This document shows positions 1 to 8,408 of a stretch of 64,000 bases of DNA, one piece after another. Each line of letters opens with the position of its first letter. The first letter of the stretch is position 1. A program made the translations under genes and the position numbers. The notes under the pieces are model-generated. The model saw only the letters and a list, made by a program, of their open reading frames with translations. It had not been told where the DNA came from and did no database searches. Location of the stretch: positions 62,001 to 126,000 of the IMG/VR virus record IMGVR_UViG_3300027741_000023; one strand, written 5' to 3'. This DNA comes from a virus.

Positions 1-505
1 GTTTTTGTCTAGGGTGCGGTCTCACCACAATAGGTCGATCAGTGTGTTTACGTATCCTGGCAATGGTCTGATCCAGCCATTGTTGTGCTGGCGGCAGTCC
101 TGCCCATTGTTCACTATCACTACGTTGCATGGCTATGAGAATATGATCGCCTTGATGCCATGGCTGTAATCGCATTGCTAGTTTTTTTGCACGTCCAGGT
201 TCAATACCTTCGCCAAACCATCCACGAGCATTGACACCATTGATGCCCATTTTCCATGTGACACCACGATTCAATTGTCCTACTTCTAACACAATCACTG
301 GTCGTCCTGAAGCAGAAAATTCTTCCCAAACTGCTCTATTAGGGGCCATACGTCCGGTCCATAGTTGACTCCAGATCACTGCCACGTCTGCTGACATGTT
401 GTGTTCGGTCACACGTATACGGTGTTTTTTGCAACCGTTACGAAATGCCTCAAACACTGGCCCAGAGTTGAGGGCGCCAAATTGATTAAAAATACTGATG
501 TTCAT
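1..505 (-). CDS. Partial glycosyltransferase-like protein (paralogue of 2107-3072)
   Basis: Cut by the left edge: the leftward frame opens at an ATG (505-503) and is still open at base 1, giving 168 codons. The segment HTDRPIVVRPHP close to the edge matches SDRPIRIRPHPG in the 2107-3072 product and TDRPVVVRERAA in the 3069-3881 product, so the three look like paralogues. A GT-B-like or capsule-polysaccharide-type sugar enzyme is inferred from this and from the surrounding glycosyltransferases; no catalytic residue can be named. It is divergent from the 543-1364 gene. Confidence 0.7.
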   Translation of the reverse strand, partial: MNISIFNQFGALNSGPVFEAFRNGCKKHRIRVTEHNMSADVAVIWSQLWTGRMAPNRAVWEEFSASGRPVIVLEVGQLNRGVTWKMGINGVNARGWFGEGIEPGRAKKLAMRLQPWHQGDHILIAMQRSDSEQWAGLPPAQQWLDQTIARIRKHTDRPIVVRPHPRQK

Positions 506-515
506 GATATTGTGT

Positions 516-521
516 TAAATA
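516..521 (+). promoter_or_regulatory. Candidate late promoter (TAAATA)
   Basis: GTTAAATAG sits 21 bases before the ATG of the 543-1364 gene and matches the TAAATA core repeated upstream of many genes here. It resembles the T4 late -10 element TATAAATA. A single copy has limited weight. Confidence 0.4.
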
Positions 522-542
522 GTTATTCAGAACTGGAAGCCC

Positions 543-1364
543 ATGACAAAATATGCAGTAGTTACTACATTCAACCAAGCAGGTTACGACAAGTATGCCA
601 GCCGCATGATTGATACTTTTTTAAAAAGTTGGCCAAACGCAGTTGATCTATATGTGTATACCGAAGATTGCGCTATCACACAATCGGCTGGTAATTTACA
701 TGTGAGGGATCTACATGCATCAAGTCCTGAAATTGTTGCATTCAAGCAACGATGGGGCCCGGATCCCAGAGCTCGCGGAGAAGTAGCAACAGGTCCTGTT
801 GATGCCAAGGGAAAAGCAAACGGATTGGGATTTCGCTGGGATGCCTTAAGATTCAGTCACAAAGCATATAGTGTATTTCATGCTGCTGCTAACTGCAAAA
901 CTGATGTGTTATTTTGGATGGATGCTGATATGATATGTCATACCAGCCTTAGTGAAGCATTTTTGTTGCTGCAAATGCCATCAGACGTGGGCCTGGCCTA
1001 TCTGGGTCGTGAAAAGAAGTTCTCAGAATGCGGGTTGTACGCAATGAATCTACGAAACCCAATTACACGCAAGTGGCTTGCAGAGTTTCAACTGGCATAC
1101 GATTCGGGTCGACTCATGACCATGGCTGAATGGAATGATTGCTGGGTGTTTGATGAAACACGTAAAGAAGTTCAAGCAGCTCATCCTGAATGGCGAGTGT
1201 TAAATTGGAGTGCAGGTCTTATCAAAGGAGAAGGGCATCCACTGATCAACACAGCTTGGGGAGCGTATCTAGATCATCTCAAAGGCAATCGAAAAACCAC
1301 AGGGCGTAGCCTTGGCTCAGACCTTATTCGTCCCAGAAACGAACAGTATTGGCGTAACAATTAA
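543..1364 (+). CDS. GT-A-fold glycosyltransferase-like protein
   Basis: The 273-residue product starts with a short beta strand and an FNQxxYDKY segment, and carries a DxD-type motif WMDADM at about residues 125-130, typical of metal-dependent GT-A glycosyltransferases. The leftward 1361-2110 product shares the N-terminal TFNQ/SFNQ signature, the KAYSxxHA segment and WLDADV, so the two are paralogues on opposite strands. The gene converges on that paralogue with a 4-base overlap at their 3' ends. Donor and acceptor are unknown; a role in phage glycan or host surface modification is inferred from the neighbourhood. A GGAAG site precedes the ATG. Confidence 0.75.
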   Translation: MTKYAVVTTFNQAGYDKYASRMIDTFLKSWPNAVDLYVYTEDCAITQSAGNLHVRDLHASSPEIVAFKQRWGPDPRARGEVATGPVDAKGKANGLGFRWDALRFSHKAYSVFHAAANCKTDVLFWMDADMICHTSLSEAFLLLQMPSDVGLAYLGREKKFSECGLYAMNLRNPITRKWLAEFQLAYDSGRLMTMAEWNDCWVFDETRKEVQAAHPEWRVLNWSAGLIKGEGHPLINTAWGAYLDHLKGNRKTTGRSLGSDLIRPRNEQYWRNN

Positions 1365-2110
1365 TCGTTGTCGGCCACACAAATTCCATCAACATCGCCT
1401 TGTACATATTCAGCCTTGGAGTGTTTGGCTTTGTAGTGTATGAGGTGATCACCTAATACGGTATGCCGTAATGGAGTTTTGTAACTCTTCTTGAATCCTG
1501 CACATAGATCCAACACAGCAGCGTCGGGCACAACTGCTAACGCAGCACCAAACACATCATTGTCATAAAATCTGCGCAGGTCTGTGTAATCGCGTTCACG
1601 ATAACGTCTACAATACTCTGCTCTAAAGGCATCAAAATCCGCATGACGAGTGTTCACAGCAAACACACCGGTCTCAGGAACTAACCAATTGCCTGGATTG
1701 CCACTTTTGTCTGTGACGTATGTCACACCCATATACATAGCTAGATGATCTGAGCTTAATACTCTTTGTAACAACTCAATGGGTAAAGATTGTACTGTGA
1801 TCACATCGGCATCTAACCATACTATCCATTCTGCCTTACTGTTGTTCATGGCGTGCATGAAACTATAGGCTTTCTTGGCAAACTTTTTCATGCTTTGATT
1901 CAATGCAGGATCCAGTTGATATTGCTCATAGTCCGGATCTAACTTGGAAAATTTAATCTGAACAACTCGATTATTCTTTGGCAACTGTAACCCTTCTACA
2001 TAACAAGTGATGTTGAGATCTTTTGGCCAATGTTCTAGAAAACTGCTAACCGAATCTTTTCCAATTAGATCATAGTACAGTTGATTAAAACTGGTTATTA
2101 CTTGTATCAT
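1361..2110 (-). CDS. GT-A-fold glycosyltransferase-like protein
   Basis: Start set at the ATG at 2110, which overlaps the stop of the upstream gene as ATGA; a longer frame to 2200 exists but would overlap that gene by 94 bases. The 249-residue product has MIQVITSFNQ at the N-terminus and the DxD-type motif WLDADV at about residues 98-103. It is a paralogue of the 543-1364 product. It is the last gene of a leftward chain of five in which every junction is an ATGA overlap, which argues for translational coupling and a shared glycan pathway. Confidence 0.75.
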   Translation of the reverse strand: MIQVITSFNQLYYDLIGKDSVSSFLEHWPKDLNITCYVEGLQLPKNNRVVQIKFSKLDPDYEQYQLDPALNQSMKKFAKKAYSFMHAMNNSKAEWIVWLDADVITVQSLPIELLQRVLSSDHLAMYMGVTYVTDKSGNPGNWLVPETGVFAVNTRHADFDAFRAEYCRRYRERDYTDLRRFYDNDVFGAALAVVPDAAVLDLCAGFKKSYKTPLRHTVLGDHLIHYKAKHSKAEYVQGDVDGICVADND

Positions 2111-3072
2111 TTTTTTGCCCATTTCTTCATGTGTTCCCAACATACCCCTGTTCGTAGTTCTTCGTGACTCCAATGGAATTGACTGATGCGCTGTATCCAC
2201 GCTGTTCTGTCGGGCATGAGTGGATTTTCTATAGAATGTATGCCCACCGTGGCCACATCACTGGCTTGACTGCGTAACGGGTCAGTTAATATCAAAGGAA
2301 TACCTTGTATCACTGCTGCCACACCCGGACTGGAGTTGTGATTTACCACTGCCCAGCAGTCAGTGAAATCGTCTATGAGGCTGTGACCTTCTATACTAAT
2401 TCCTAGTCCTGTTAGTCTGCGACCCTGGCACAGTTTCATAAGTCTATCACAGTATTTTCTAGCCTTCTTGTCTCCTGGATGCGGTCGTATACGTATAGGA
2501 CGATCTGAATACTTGCGTATGTCAATTATGGTTTTTAGTGCCCAATCTATCACATCCCATCCGGCCATGCTCCACCCTCCGTCACGCTGTAAGCAAATTA
2601 ATATGTGATTACCGGCAGATCGCCAAGGTTGTAGTCGAACTCCGCATTGTGCTTGTATCCTTGTCCAACGAGCAGGATCAGGATCGTGATTGCAATATTC
2701 TCCAGTGTTGGCAAAGATACCATCATAGCTATAACGCAACCAATATCCGGGATTTTCTTTGTTGTTGTACAGGAACAGATTGCTGTCTGCTATGATAGTT
2801 CTGCCACCGGCTGCATGTTGTCCATCCAATATCTCTTGGCGGAATTGTAGATGTGCAGCAGTTTTGCCATGCTCATGTACCCAACCCAGTATAACAGCTA
2901 CATCGCTGGGCTCATAAGTCATGTCAGTTTGAACAATACCTTCGTCACCTTGTGCATTTACACCTTGAGCAAAGTATGTCAGGGTATTGACCTTGTCGGT
3001 GGCATTTTTCAAGCTCTCAGGAGTGTATTGCTCTTTTTTTGGCAATGTGGCGGTATAACTTATGACTCTCAT
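2107..3072 (-). CDS. GT-B-like sugar enzyme of a phage paralogue family
   Basis: The 321-residue product is not assigned to a named family. Features seen: RPIRIRPHPGD at about 191-201, and NHNSSPGVAAVIQGIP near 244-259, the latter resembling the donor-site Ser/Gly segment of capsule-type polysaccharide glycosyltransferases (a small-residue loop followed by AVIxGIP). The same two landmarks recur in the 3069-3881 product and the first recurs in the partial gene at 1-505. Both ends overlap neighbours as ATGA. A glycosyl or glycerol-phosphate transferase of the GT-B type is the best inference. Confidence 0.6.
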   Translation of the reverse strand: MRVISYTATLPKKEQYTPESLKNATDKVNTLTYFAQGVNAQGDEGIVQTDMTYEPSDVAVILGWVHEHGKTAAHLQFRQEILDGQHAAGGRTIIADSNLFLYNNKENPGYWLRYSYDGIFANTGEYCNHDPDPARWTRIQAQCGVRLQPWRSAGNHILICLQRDGGWSMAGWDVIDWALKTIIDIRKYSDRPIRIRPHPGDKKARKYCDRLMKLCQGRRLTGLGISIEGHSLIDDFTDCWAVVNHNSSPGVAAVIQGIPLILTDPLRSQASDVATVGIHSIENPLMPDRTAWIQRISQFHWSHEELRTGVCWEHMKKWAKK

Positions 3073-3881
3073 AGTTCTTGCATCATCCTAAATGCTGTGC
3101 CATTTTTTAATTCGCGCACATGATATTGTCCGTATGCCATGCTGTGGCACCATGCATCTAACAAGTCCCGGTCTGGATAGAATGGATCTTCTATCTTGGC
3201 CAAGTCTTGATTGCCCACTGGTGCTGCCACATGACTAGGCGCCATTACAAATGCTGGAACTCCAGCCAATATGCTTTCTACTGCTGCAACACTGTTGAAT
3301 GTGACCAAGGCATGTACATCTTGTGTTAGCATGTGGCTCAGGGGTTGATTCATTACTCTATCTATGCGTGCCGCTGCACGTTCACGAACCACTACTGGAC
3401 GGTCTGTGTGCTTTTTAATTTCGGCCACAGTGTCTTGAATCCATTGTTGTTGATCAATTCCGTAATACTTGCAGGGTTTTTCATCAGGTGCTGCTACTAT
3501 AATTTTATATCCGTAACGGCGAGCATCAGGCGTGATACCCAATAGATCCCATCTATCACTAGGGCGTGGACGTATGGTCTGATGCTGCAAGTCATTCAGC
3601 ACAATCCTGTGATATTGCTTGATGCCTTGTGTGTTTTTGTTGCCTACATTATTTCCAACATATCCAGAATCCATGTAGTAAAAATTATTACCATCAGCTA
3701 GACATTGCTTCATGATCTTGTGTTTGAGAATGCCACGTAGCACTAACTGGTTATGGTCCACAGCTATATCGTAATGATAATCAAAGTAATCAGTGTCCAT
3801 TGGTTGCATTTTTGCACTATGGGCCAGCATGTTCACATACTCGTCCTTGCCGCCTTTGCTGAGAAAAATCCAACTGCTCAT
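3069..3881 (-). CDS. GT-B-like sugar enzyme, paralogue of 2107-3072
   Basis: Start chosen at the ATG at 3881, overlapping the stop of the upstream gene as ATGA; an in-frame ATG at 3932 would overlap by 55 bases. The 270-residue product carries TDRPVVVRERAA (about 159-170) and FNSVAAVESILAGVPAF (from about 195), equivalent to the RPHPG and GVAAVIQGIP landmarks of its neighbour. The conserved PHP is replaced by RER, so the substrate may differ. Function is inferred from the paralogue relation and operon position. Confidence 0.6.
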   Translation of the reverse strand: MSSWIFLSKGGKDEYVNMLAHSAKMQPMDTDYFDYHYDIAVDHNQLVLRGILKHKIMKQCLADGNNFYYMDSGYVGNNVGNKNTQGIKQYHRIVLNDLQHQTIRPRPSDRWDLLGITPDARRYGYKIIVAAPDEKPCKYYGIDQQQWIQDTVAEIKKHTDRPVVVRERAAARIDRVMNQPLSHMLTQDVHALVTFNSVAAVESILAGVPAFVMAPSHVAAPVGNQDLAKIEDPFYPDRDLLDAWCHSMAYGQYHVRELKNGTAFRMMQEL

Positions 3882-4570
3882 ATGATATTTCTTTGTTGAC
3901 AGTATTCGGTAAAAATACGCTCTTTGTGCCATTCATCTGAGAAGTTGCCTTGATCAGCAAACTCATGAAAGCACGGAGTTCCTAGAGTGAAGTGAACCAG
4001 TTTGGCCAATGGATTCCATTCATATTCCACATCCAACCAATTCCATTCGGCGGGCAGCTCACCTATGCGAGCATCTTCCAGCCAGGTAAATCTATGCAGT
4101 TCTGCACCTGTAGATTTTTCAATAAACTCAGGAGTGAGCTTGCGATTGGGAAAGCTATTGCAGTTCCACAACATAACACTGCTCCAGTTCTTGCGTGGAT
4201 AGTTTTCGTTTTTGCTGCCAAGATATTTTTCACTCATGCGTGTTTGATAGTTGTGTTTGACCACTTGCACATCCATAGATGTATTTCGTAATTCCCACAA
4301 CTCGGCAATATCTCCACGTACAATCATGTCACCATCTATAAAGATAGCGTGGCCAGTGTATTTCATCAGATGCGGTACCAGGAACCGTGTGTAGATGAAA
4401 TGATTACTTCCATCTGTATGCGTTTCAGAATATTCCTTAAAGAGATTCAGTGCCAATGGTATAATGGCCACGGGTTTGCTACTGTTGCGTATGATTGAAT
4501 TCACACAGGTATGATAAGCAATAGCTTCTCTAGGATCATACCCTACAAACACTGGTATGATGTTGTTCAT
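3878..4570 (-). CDS. GT8-like glycosyltransferase
   Basis: The 230-residue product opens with IPVFVGYDPREAIAYHTC, a hallmark of a phage and bacterial glycosyltransferase group related to GT8, and has FIDGDMIVRGDI at about 77-88, where DGD is the metal-binding DxD. Other aromatic landmarks (WNWLDVEYEW, HFTLGTPC) fit the same group, whose members transfer a hexose from a nucleotide sugar. It overlaps both neighbours by ATGA within the leftward operon. The acceptor is unknown; LPS or capsule-like glycans or virion protein are possible. Confidence 0.75.
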   Translation of the reverse strand: MNNIIPVFVGYDPREAIAYHTCVNSIIRNSSKPVAIIPLALNLFKEYSETHTDGSNHFIYTRFLVPHLMKYTGHAIFIDGDMIVRGDIAELWELRNTSMDVQVVKHNYQTRMSEKYLGSKNENYPRKNWSSVMLWNCNSFPNRKLTPEFIEKSTGAELHRFTWLEDARIGELPAEWNWLDVEYEWNPLAKLVHFTLGTPCFHEFADQGNFSDEWHKERIFTEYCQQRNII

Positions 4571-5334
4571 TTGCGTTCAATATCTTCTTCTACGCAATCT
4601 TCACCGTACTGTATTTCAATCAGCTTGAGCAATTGATCAGTCTCGTTACATAGCTGATGCCATTCTCCTAGCTGAATCCATGTGTGCTGATGTCGCGCAG
4701 GACTGGCCAACAAATCATAATCTGTACTGTATGGATCTACTGTGTATACTGTGGCTTCACCTTCGGCAACAAACCAAAATTCTGCACGTTTTTCGTGACG
4801 TTGCATGCTGAGACGTTGCCCGGGCATCACAGTGAGTTCTTTGAGTTTTACATGTGATCCAACTTCGTGAAGGATACGGTAATATCCCCAGGCACGATCT
4901 GTCTTGGGCTTCTTCCATTCTTCCAAGATCCAGCTTGAGCTGTTGGCTTTGTTTTCGCCGCCAACACCAAACACAAACTCCACATCGTCAAACACCATTT
5001 CGGGTATGTTTTCTTTTGTTCTATCGCCACCATTGGCAAACACTATTTCTGCACGAGGATACTGAGCTCGCACTTTGCGAATTGCATCACATGCAGATCC
5101 ATCAGCATCATCAAAACTGATCACACCATCCACATATCTACAGCCCAGCAGCACAGCCCATCGTTCGTGATAGTTCATGAATGGCCGACCTTTTTTACGG
5201 GTGAGCCATTCATCTGAGTTTAGCCCAACGATCAACATGTGTCCCAGTTTACGTGCATCTCTGAGATACATCACATGACCCGAATGCATAGGGTCAAACC
5301 CACCTGTAACAATTACAATTTTCATAGTGTCCAT
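4567..5334 (-). CDS. Cytidylyltransferase-cupin fusion protein
   Basis: Two domains are visible in 255 residues. Residues 5-140 resemble the RfaE/TagD cytidylyltransferase family: GGFDPMHSGH at 11-20 holds the HxGH-type nucleotide site, with GLNSDEWLTRKKGRP after it. Residues from about 150 resemble the cupin of mannose-6-phosphate isomerase type II or nucleotide-sugar enzymes: HVKLKELTVMPGQRLSMQRH, then FWFVAEGEATV. A sugar- or polyol-phosphate is probably activated with CTP; the cupin may isomerise or bind sugar. It is the first gene of the leftward operon. An in-frame ATG at 5325 (MKIVIVTGG) is an equally plausible start. Confidence 0.75.
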   Translation of the reverse strand: MDTMKIVIVTGGFDPMHSGHVMYLRDARKLGHMLIVGLNSDEWLTRKKGRPFMNYHERWAVLLGCRYVDGVISFDDADGSACDAIRKVRAQYPRAEIVFANGGDRTKENIPEMVFDDVEFVFGVGGENKANSSSWILEEWKKPKTDRAWGYYRILHEVGSHVKLKELTVMPGQRLSMQRHEKRAEFWFVAEGEATVYTVDPYSTDYDLLASPARHQHTWIQLGEWHQLCNETDQLLKLIEIQYGEDCVEEDIERK

Positions 5335-5339
5335 AGAAA

Positions 5340-5345
5340 TATTTA
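5340..5345 (-). promoter_or_regulatory. Candidate late promoter for the leftward glycan operon
   Basis: Read leftward the bases give GATAAATATT, a TAAATA core 6 bases before the ATG at 5334 or 15 before the ATG at 5325. It would drive the five-gene leftward chain. Confidence 0.4.
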
Positions 5346-5361
5346 TCGGCGTATATAACGG

Positions 5362-5367
5362 TAAATA
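5362..5367 (+). promoter_or_regulatory. Candidate late promoter, TAAATA-N4-ATG arrangement
   Basis: TAAATA is followed by four bases and then the ATG at 5372. The same spacing occurs at 5954, 24835, 25249, 35411 and 56495, so it may be a promoter that yields an almost leaderless mRNA. Confidence 0.4.
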
Positions 5368-5371
5368 AAAA

Positions 5372-5956
5372 ATGGACCACTTCTATCAAAACATCGACGG
5401 TTATATGAATCACAGAAATACCATAATGCTTGACCTAGTATTAGATCAATTTCCTGCAGATGGTACCTGGGTAGAACTTGGATCTTGGACTGGCCGCAGC
5501 ACCGCTTACTGTGTAGTTGAATTGATCAACAGAAATAAACTCGGGTCTTTTCACTGTGTTGATACCTGGCAAGGCGGTGTCGAACACCAGGATCATGAGT
5601 TTATCACTGAAAAATCTCTCAGAGATATATTTGATACCAACCTGAGTTGCATAACTGGACGGTATATCCCAGTGGAATCAATCAGTTGGGAAGCTGCACA
5701 ATCATTTGCCAACGAATCTGTGGATTTTTGTTATGTAGATGCTGGGCACACATACAGCGATGTAACCAGAGATTTGGCTGCGTGGTATCCCAAGATCAAA
5801 CCTGGATGTTATTTTGCTGGAGATGATTATACCAAAGGCTGGCCCGAAGTACAACAAGCAGTATGGGATTTTTTCAAACCATTGGGTATAAAGGTGAATA
5901 AATCTGGACGTTGTTGGATAGTTACAAAACCTATCGCAGTTGATAATCTAATTTAA
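5372..5956 (+). CDS. Class I SAM-dependent methyltransferase (Methyltransf_24 type)
   Basis: The 194-residue product shows the SAM-binding motif I as WVELGSWTGRST near residue 31 and the family's VDAGHTYSDVTRDLAAW segment followed by GDDY, as in Methyltransf_24 enzymes found next to glycosyltransferases. These commonly O-methylate sugars. It starts a rightward run with a second methyltransferase and two glycosyltransferases, which suggests glycan capping or decoration. No Shine-Dalgarno site precedes the ATG; the start lies 4 bases after a TAAATA element. Confidence 0.8.
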   Translation: MDHFYQNIDGYMNHRNTIMLDLVLDQFPADGTWVELGSWTGRSTAYCVVELINRNKLGSFHCVDTWQGGVEHQDHEFITEKSLRDIFDTNLSCITGRYIPVESISWEAAQSFANESVDFCYVDAGHTYSDVTRDLAAWYPKIKPGCYFAGDDYTKGWPEVQQAVWDFFKPLGIKVNKSGRCWIVTKPIAVDNLI

Positions 5957-5963
5957 ATAACAT

Positions 5964-6596
5964 ATGACCTGGCTTGAACATTACCGCAACAACTATTACG
6001 ATTTATTAAATCCCCAAGTAAGTGGGGCCAAACGAGGATTGGTAGAAGGTCTTTATCAACGTGCGGACGGATTTAATCTTGTGTTTGCATATCTCGAAAG
6101 TCTCAATCAAGACGAATATCGTATAATTGAAACTGGTACCTTACGTAATCCAGACAATTGGAAAGATGGACAAAGCGCCCGGTTGTTTACAGAATTTGTA
6201 GAACATTTTGGTGGAAGTGTTCGTAGTGTGGACATAGACCCTTCTGCTGTGATGTGCGCTCGTAGTACAATTACATCAGCAAAATTTGAATCCACATGCA
6301 TGGATAGTGTGCTATATCTAGCTACACAATTGGATCTGGACCAGATTGATCTTTTCTATCTTGACAGTTATGATGTAAAATGGCATGATGATCATCTGAG
6401 TGCCGAGCATCATTTACGAGAATTTCAAATAATCGAATCATCTCTAAAACCAGGTGCATTAGTAGTGATCGACGACAACAGTAGATTTAAAGACTCAGGA
6501 ATGAGAACAGGAAAAGGGCATTACATAGCAGACTATTTGCAAGCCAAAGGAATAGATCCTGTGTATGATGCGTATCAGATAATTTATAAATTTTAA
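5964..6596 (+). CDS. Class I SAM-dependent methyltransferase
   Basis: The 210-residue product has IIETGTLRNPDNW as motif I, SVDIDPSAVMCA as the acidic motif II, and DLFYLDSYD plus VVIDDN as later core strands, a Rossmann methyltransferase pattern. It follows the 5372 gene after 7 bases, and a TAAATA element overlaps the previous stop with the ATG exactly 4 bases on. No ribosome site is evident. The substrate is likely a sugar, by context only. Confidence 0.75.
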   Translation: MTWLEHYRNNYYDLLNPQVSGAKRGLVEGLYQRADGFNLVFAYLESLNQDEYRIIETGTLRNPDNWKDGQSARLFTEFVEHFGGSVRSVDIDPSAVMCARSTITSAKFESTCMDSVLYLATQLDLDQIDLFYLDSYDVKWHDDHLSAEHHLREFQIIESSLKPGALVVIDDNSRFKDSGMRTGKGHYIADYLQAKGIDPVYDAYQIIYKF

Positions 6597-6614
6597 AAGA
6601 TAACACATCAAGAT

Positions 6615-7397
6615 ATGATAGTTGATACATTTATGTTTAACAACGAGTTTGATATGTTGGACGTCAGACTGGCTGTGACTGATAACTATGTTGACCGTTG
6701 GATCGTACTTGAAGGAAGTCAAACTTGGAGCGGACATAAAAAACCCTACTACCTGTCAGAAAATTTGGATTGGTATCAACGCTATCGAGATCGGATGTGT
6801 GTGATCCAATTGGACATTCCTACAGACTATGTGAATTGGCAATGCGAAAATTATAGCCGGGCCAGTCTACAACAAGAAATCAACAAGCTAGACGCACAAG
6901 ATATTGTTGTTCATTCGGACCTCGACGAGATTGTTGATCCAGAAAAAATACAACACATTATTGATTACATGGATGTACATCAACGCCCGGTTGCATGTGT
7001 GTTAGACATGTATGTTTACAAGTTTGATCAAAAAATGAATCGCAATTGGAATGGCACAGTGATTGCTCGTAAATGCATGTTTGAAAATCCACAACAACTC
7101 TACAAAGGTAACAACACAAAACGAAAAGATCGTAGCCATTGTGTAACATATCCTGAAACAGCAGGATGGCACTGGACCTGGATAGGTAATGACCATCGTA
7201 TTCGTAGCAAGGTAACAAGTTGCATAGAAAGCCAACACCGAGACCCTGAACAAGTGTTACAAGCATTCAAACAGTTAGACACCGCAGCAGCTATCAATCA
7301 CAAATGCGAAAGTCATAGTGTTGCAATAACATATCCTAATGCAGTTCAGAGTGTATTGAAACAATATCCAACATATTGGAACAACCCACCGGTATAA
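6615..7397 (+). CDS. GT17-family glycosyltransferase
   Basis: The 260-residue product resembles family GT17 (bacterial and eukaryotic N-acetylglucosaminyltransferase-like enzymes). It opens with FMFNNEFDMLDVRL, then VDRWIVLEGSQTWSGHKKP, the GT17 N-terminal signature, and has HSDLDEIVDP at 100-109 as the metal-binding acidic motif. GWHWTWIG later in the chain is also typical. It lies in the rightward glycan segment between methyltransferases and another GT-A enzyme. Linkage and acceptor cannot be read from sequence. Confidence 0.85.
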   Translation: MIVDTFMFNNEFDMLDVRLAVTDNYVDRWIVLEGSQTWSGHKKPYYLSENLDWYQRYRDRMCVIQLDIPTDYVNWQCENYSRASLQQEINKLDAQDIVVHSDLDEIVDPEKIQHIIDYMDVHQRPVACVLDMYVYKFDQKMNRNWNGTVIARKCMFENPQQLYKGNNTKRKDRSHCVTYPETAGWHWTWIGNDHRIRSKVTSCIESQHRDPEQVLQAFKQLDTAAAINHKCESHSVAITYPNAVQSVLKQYPTYWNNPPV

Positions 7398-8206
7398 TTG
7401 TGCCCACGCAAGCTGAAAAAGATCTGCATCGTGCTGAGAGAGAAGCATATCGAGCAAAAAAACAAATGATCCCACAGAGTGATCCTACCGGTCCTGTGGA
7501 CTGTGCCTGTGTTATCCATGGTAATGGATACGATTGGGTTTACGTGGAAAGATTACACAGCATGTTGAGTCGCCATCTAACACGTGGCGTGAGATTGCAT
7601 GTGTATACCGAATCCAGTAGACCAGTGCCGCTGCACATGGTCCGACACAATCTAGTGGAATGGTCAGGTATCAGTGGCCGCAAACGCAGCTGGTGGTACA
7701 AAATGCAGATGTTTAATCCTGCTCACCATCAAGGACAATTGCTGTACTTTGACCTGGACACAGTGATTGTCGACAACATAGATTGGATGGTGGATCTCAG
7801 TCCATTTTATTTCTGGACCATACGAGATTTCAGAGTGTTATGGAAAGCAGATGTGCAAAACATGAACTCATCTGTGATGTACTGGGATACTCGCAAATGG
7901 GCGCATGTGTGGGAAAACTTTGAACAAAACGGAGCCAACAAAATAATCAGCAGATACCAACACGGCGGTGATCAAGAATATCTCACCACAGTTATTGCTC
8001 CTGAAAAACGTCGATTCATGGACCCTGCTCGAGTGGTAAGTTGGAGATGGACTGCACTGGATGGCGGCATGAACTTCGACAATAGAACTTACCACAGGCC
8101 TGGCCGCGGAACCATACTCGCACCCGGCAATAGTGTGTTGGTGTTCCACGGAGACCCAAAACCGCACGAAACTAACGATGTTGTAATAAAACAACACTGG
8201 CGCTGA
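7376..8206 (+). CDS. GT-A-fold glycosyltransferase-like protein
   Basis: The 276-residue product has WWYKMQMFNP followed by LLYFDLDTVIVDN (FDLD at 125-128), the DxD region of GT8-like enzymes, and HGGDQEYL, a conserved downstream active-site stretch. Two starts are possible: the ATG at 7376, overlapping the GT17 gene by 22 bases, or a GTG at 7400 three bases after that gene's stop. The first 40 residues are polar and look non-catalytic, so either is tolerable. It closes the glycan locus before a cluster of promoters. Confidence 0.75.
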   Translation: MEQPTGIIVPTQAEKDLHRAEREAYRAKKQMIPQSDPTGPVDCACVIHGNGYDWVYVERLHSMLSRHLTRGVRLHVYTESSRPVPLHMVRHNLVEWSGISGRKRSWWYKMQMFNPAHHQGQLLYFDLDTVIVDNIDWMVDLSPFYFWTIRDFRVLWKADVQNMNSSVMYWDTRKWAHVWENFEQNGANKIISRYQHGGDQEYLTTVIAPEKRRFMDPARVVSWRWTALDGGMNFDNRTYHRPGRGTILAPGNSVLVFHGDPKPHETNDVVIKQHWR

Positions 8207-8216
8207 ACCAACCCGG

Positions 8217-8245
8217 TTGACCAGTATTGCATGATCGGCTATAAT
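8217..8245 (+). promoter_or_regulatory. Sigma70-like early promoter
   Basis: TTGACC (8217-8222), a 17-base spacer and TATAAT (8240-8245). It belongs to a family sharing GGTTGACC and TATAATA at seven places in the window. The predicted transcript start is about 8252, exactly at an ATG. Confidence 0.8.
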
Positions 8246-8251
8246 AGCTAC

Positions 8252-8389
8252 ATGTCAACAAAGATACCAACAGAAAAACTGCTAAACAATGTGGCAAAAA
8301 GCCCACAGTTTTTGCAAAAAAAGTTGGAAAAATCCTGCAAAAAGGAGTTGACCGGTATTTCAACAACTGCTACAATAGTGGCATATTAA
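8252..8389 (+). CDS. Possible leaderless small basic protein (or a short RNA)
   Basis: A 45-codon frame begins with ATG at the predicted start site of the 8217 promoter, so translation would be leaderless. The product is lysine-rich (MSTKIPTEKLLNN, then QKKLEKSCKKE). Its 3' third covers the next promoter (8348-8376). An alternative reading is a non-coding transcript, because TGTGG/CCACA at 8290-8307 forms a hairpin followed by five T residues. The coding call is weak. Confidence 0.3.
   Translation: MSTKIPTEKLLNNVAKSPQFLQKKLEKSCKKELTGISTTATIVAY
8348..8376 (+). promoter_or_regulatory. Sigma70-like early promoter for the AAA+ ATPase gene
   Basis: TTGACC (8348-8353), a 17-base spacer and TACAAT (8371-8376), 32 bases before the ATG at 8409. 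Same family as the 8217 element. Confidence 0.75.
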
Positions 8390-8408
8390 CAAAACGGGGC
8401 TAGAAACC

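Noticed and set aside
401-613. 70-codon rightward frame over the start of two genes
   Set aside because: It overlaps the leftward partial gene and the 543 gene, has no ribosome site and has poor composition.
5351-5360. TATATAAC as an alternative promoter element before 5372
   Set aside because: A similar string occurs in the porin leader only; two copies without consistent spacing are not convincing.
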